A stretch of 6,741 nt of DNA from Methanoregula sp. (lineage in GTDB: Archaea; Halobacteriota; Methanomicrobia; Methanomicrobiales; Methanospirillaceae), in assembly GCA_013331015.1 (NCBI GenBank), contig DUHF01000198.1:1-6741 (forward strand), written 5' to 3'. Numbering within the stretch: the first letter of the stretch is position 1; the number at the start of each line of letters is the position of its first letter. Shown here piece by piece: positions 4,987-6,741 of this stretch. A program made the translations under genes and the position numbers. The notes below the pieces were generated by a model. It was given only the letters and a program-made list of their open reading frames with translations, ran no database searches and was not told the origin of the DNA.

Positions 4987-6287
4987 GGACTCTCTCCTTG
5001 AGGATTTTCCCCACTCGCTCTCCTGCCGGCACTGGTTGCGGCATGGATGAGGATCTTCACCTTGACAATCCGCCGGCCATGCATCTGCATGACCGAGAGC
5101 GTGATGTTCTCGGAGGGGATCTCCACCTTCTCCCCCGGGTGCAGGGGGAGATGACCGAGACGGTCGATCACAAGACCGCCGATTGTTTCGTAAGACTCGT
5201 CGGTGGGCAGGCTGATGGAGAGCCGCTCGTTGGCATCCACGACCCACATCTGGGCATCCACAACAAAGACCCCCGGGGCGATCTCCTGCACCTCGGGCTC
5301 TTCCTGGTCATGCTCATCCATGATGTCACCGACCAGTTCTTCAAGGATGTCCTCGACCGTGACGATCCCGACAAAACTGCTGTATTCGTCAATGACAATT
5401 GCAATCTGCACCCGGTTGACCTGGAGTTCCTTTAACAGGTCGTCGATCTTCTTCGTTTCCGGAACAAAGGTGGGATCGTACATGACCTCGCGGATGGTCG
5501 AGTCCTTCCTCCGGGAGACCATTGCAGCGAAGATATCCTTCACGTTCAGGATCCCGATGATATTGTCAATACGGTCGTGAAAGACCGGGATGCGGGAGAA
5601 ACCAGTCTCATTGAAGATGCGTATCGCTTCCTCGAAACTGTTGGTATCCTCAATAAGGATGACGTCAACCCGGGGGGTCATGATCTCGCGGGCGGTGGTG
5701 TCCCCGAACTCAAGCACCGAGTAGAGCATGTCCTGCTCGTCCTGCTCGATCGTCCCCTCTTCCTTCCCCACATCGATCCATTCCTTGATCTCTTCCTCGG
5801 TCACGGCCGGTTCAGACGAGTCCCTGCCGCTTCCGAACTTGGGGTTTACCGATATGATGATCCAGATAACCGGGGTGAACAGGCGGGAGAGGGCAAGGAT
5901 AACCGGAGCAATCGTCAGCGCAAAACTGTCAGTTGCCCGTGCTGCATAGATCTTGGGGCCGATCTCGCCAAAGAAGAGAAGGACGAGCACGACAAAACCC
6001 GTGGCGATACCCACACCGATATCCCCAAAGAGCCGTATGGCAATTGCGGTTGCAAGCGATGCTGCGGCAACATTGAAGATATTGTTGCCGATAAGGATCG
6101 TGATGAGGAGACGCTCGGGCGATTCCTTGAGCAGTGCAAGAGCTGCTGAACCAGGCCGGTCTTCATTGACCAGCGTCCTCACCTTTGCCCGGGTCATCGA
6201 GATGAGGGCAACCTCAGAGGCGGAGAAGAAGGCAGAGAAGATGATACAGATTATGAAGAGGAAGATGTTAAGAGCGTATTCCATCAT
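4983..6287 (-). CDS. CNNM/CorC (HlyC/TlyC-like) membrane protein with DUF21, CBS pair and CorC C-terminal domain
   Basis: A 434-residue membrane protein of the CNNM/CorC group, linked to Mg2+/cation efflux and often misnamed hemolysin. Domains in order: DUF21 membrane region (about 5-150) with four hydrophobic segments (5-25, 60-82, 92-115, 122-147) and the hallmarks FFSASEVALIS (20-30), GNNIFNV (67-73) and FGEIGPK (106-112); an acidic linker EEEIKEWIDVGKEEG; a tandem CBS pair, first around MTPRVDV to GILNVKDIF (203-253), second around VMYDPTFVP to GIVTVEDILEELVGDI (268-322), likely binding ATP or another adenosine nucleotide; and the CorC_HlyC domain (about 335-412). The length is usual. An in-frame TGA three codons before the ATG at 6287 fixes the start to 6287 or the next ATG at 6284. 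Only a weak GTGA lies upstream. It is translationally coupled to purN. Confidence 0.94.
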   Translation of the reverse strand: MMEYALNIFLFIICIIFSAFFSASEVALISMTRAKVRTLVNEDRPGSAALALLKESPERLLITILIGNNIFNVAAASLATAIAIRLFGDIGVGIATGFVVLVLLFFGEIGPKIYAARATDSFALTIAPVILALSRLFTPVIWIIISVNPKFGSGRDSSEPAVTEEEIKEWIDVGKEEGTIEQDEQDMLYSVLEFGDTTAREIMTPRVDVILIEDTNSFEEAIRIFNETGFSRIPVFHDRIDNIIGILNVKDIFAAMVSRRKDSTIREVMYDPTFVPETKKIDDLLKELQVNRVQIAIVIDEYSSFVGIVTVEDILEELVGDIMDEHDQEEPEVQEIAPGVFVVDAQMWVVDANERLSISLPTDESYETIGGLVIDRLGHLPLHPGEKVEIPSENITLSVMQMHGRRIVKVKILIHAATSAGRRASGENPQGESP

Positions 6288-6299
6288 TGTGATTCACAA
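6287..6299. promoter_or_regulatory. Palindrome TTGTGA-T-TCACAA at the CNNM/CorC start codon
   Basis: A perfect inverted repeat with 6-bp arms and a 1-bp centre that touches the first base of the ATG. It lies where a repressor or an mRNA structure could act on initiation. The minus-strand GTGA within it is also the only Shine-Dalgarno-like sequence near the start, so the arms may simply include that. Function is inferred. Confidence 0.35.
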
Positions 6300-6318
6300 C
6301 GTGCGGGTGCACGATAAA

Positions 6319-6330
6319 CAGGTTCACCTG
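6319..6330. repeat. Inverted repeat CAGGT-TC-ACCTG in the CNNM/CorC leader
   Basis: 5-bp arms separated by 2 bp, located between the TATA candidates and the start codon, close to the expected transcription start. A third small repeat, GTGC-GGGT-GCAC, lies at 6301-6312 between this and the start palindrome. The cluster makes an operator region possible but not proven. Confidence 0.3.
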
Positions 6331-6340
6331 AAAGTGTACC

Positions 6341-6369
6341 AGTATATTCGGGAACATATTTTATAAAAC
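6341..6369 (-). promoter_or_regulatory. TATA-like promoter region for the CNNM/CorC-purN operon
   Basis: Two AT-rich elements lie on the minus strand. GTTTTATAAAAT (6369-6358) overlaps the stop codon of the upstream gene. CGAATATACT (6350-6341) is nearer. Predicted starts would be near 6338 or 6321, giving leaders of about 51 or 34 nt. The 73-nt gap makes an independent promoter plausible, but read-through from the upstream gene is also possible since no T-rich terminator is seen. Confidence 0.45.
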
Positions 6370-6741
6370 CAGCGCCTGATCCATGCATTCCACCATGAAG
6401 GCGCGGTCGCGTGCGAGAATGGCAACCTTCTCGTCCGCAGAGGGAGGCGGGAAGATATTGAGGTCGTCAATCTCAAGAGTCAGGGGGCCGGTATACCCAG
6501 CATCCCGTAAATTTTGCATAACGCCCGCCATTACCGGGCTTTGGTCAAGCGGGAGATGCAGGACTCTGCCCTCTTTTTTGCTGATATGGACATTTGCAAT
6601 CCGGTCATGGCAGAGCTCGATATACCGGGCGGGTTCCTCATCAGAAACTGCCAGTGCATGGGCAATGTCGAGGGTGAAGAAGAGCCACGGTTCATCATCG
6701 AGGAGCTGCCGTACCCGTTCTGGAGTACAGAGCAGCGAGTT
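6361..6741 (-). CDS. Sugar phosphate isomerase/epimerase-like TIM-barrel protein (xylose isomerase-like / AP endonuclease 2 superfamily), C-terminal part
   Basis: An open minus-strand frame enters from the right edge and ends with TAA at 6363-6361, giving the last 126 residues. Numbered from the first complete codon, it shows the pattern of the later half of this metal-dependent TIM barrel: WLFFTLDIAHAL (19-30) with Asp25 and His28 as likely metal ligands, RIANVHISKKEG (47-58) with His52, HLPLD (62-66) with His62, and GYTGPLTLEID (82-92) with Glu90 at the end of a strand. Family members include sugar-phosphate epimerases, inosose dehydratases and endonuclease IV. The residues seen do not tell which, and the usual HLSD/HLHD segment reads HISK here. 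The N-terminal half is outside the window. Confidence 0.82.
   Translation of the reverse strand, partial: NSLLCTPERVRQLLDDEPWLFFTLDIAHALAVSDEEPARYIELCHDRIANVHISKKEGRVLHLPLDQSPVMAGVMQNLRDAGYTGPLTLEIDDLNIFPPPSADEKVAILARDRAFMVECMDQALVL

Noticed and set aside
4987..5247. Upstream extension of the purN frame, giving a 289-residue protein
   Set aside because: This part is the out-of-frame shadow of the CNNM/CorC C-terminal domain. PurN homologues start at the MTRRIAVLASGRGSN segment, which has its own ribosome binding site.
5577..6149. 190-codon plus-strand open frame opposite the CNNM/CorC gene
   Set aside because: It is antisense to a fully conserved membrane/CBS protein, has no recognisable domain, and its charged composition mirrors the complementary codons.
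1..6741. tRNA, rRNA, CRISPR array, insertion sequence or defence island
   Set aside because: No repeat-spacer pattern, tRNA-like cloverleaf, transposase motif or terminal inverted repeats were found. The region is almost fully occupied by housekeeping genes.

Overview
This is a gene-dense archaeal chromosome segment. It carries eukaryote-type ribosomal proteins (eS19, eL39, eL31, eL18A/LX), archaeal IF6, a PDCD5-family protein and the Rpr2/Rpp21-type RNase P subunit. Promoters look like BRE/TATA elements, and Shine-Dalgarno motifs of the GAGGT/GGAG type precede several genes. The gene order and moderately high GC resemble methanogens of the order Methanomicrobiales (Methanoregula-like). That placement rests on general recall, not on a database comparison.

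Layout, left to right. A compact minus-strand translation cluster runs from about 3046 down to 1. A TATA-like promoter precedes eS19, followed by the PDCD5-family protein, a PP-loop ATPase, eL39, eL31, aIF6 and eL18A. A T-rich, hairpin-containing terminator-like stretch comes next, and the last 39 bases may hold the first codons of a further gene, possibly prefoldin alpha. Spacings are 0 to 12 nt with some overlaps, so the cluster is probably one operon. eL39 (50 aa) is short but clear. Upstream of it (3199-3829) is a second minus-strand unit: RNase P subunit Rnp4 overlapping a CRS1-YhbY RNA-binding protein by 8 nt, closed by a hairpin terminator candidate.

Divergent from rnp4 is the only plus-strand gene (3999-4394), a small exported or membrane-anchored protein of unknown function with its own TATA box and almost no leader. 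Its 3' end overlaps the 3' end of purN by 17 bp in convergent orientation. purN (GAR formyltransferase, de novo purine synthesis) overlaps by 4 nt (ATGA) the end of a CNNM/CorC-type membrane protein gene with CBS domains. The promoter region of that gene contains several short palindromes. The right edge holds the C-terminal 126 residues of a sugar-phosphate-isomerase/epimerase-like TIM-barrel protein.

Functionally, the left half serves ribosome assembly, subunit joining and RNA processing. The right half is a mix of purine synthesis, cation/membrane homeostasis and carbohydrate-type enzymology. I found no CRISPR, tRNA, rRNA, insertion sequence or defence system, and nothing that amounts to a clearly new system. 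The points most worth a second look are the Lys/Ala-rich tail on eS19, the uncharacterised PP-loop enzyme inside a ribosomal operon, the unknown exported protein, and the palindromes before the CNNM/CorC gene.
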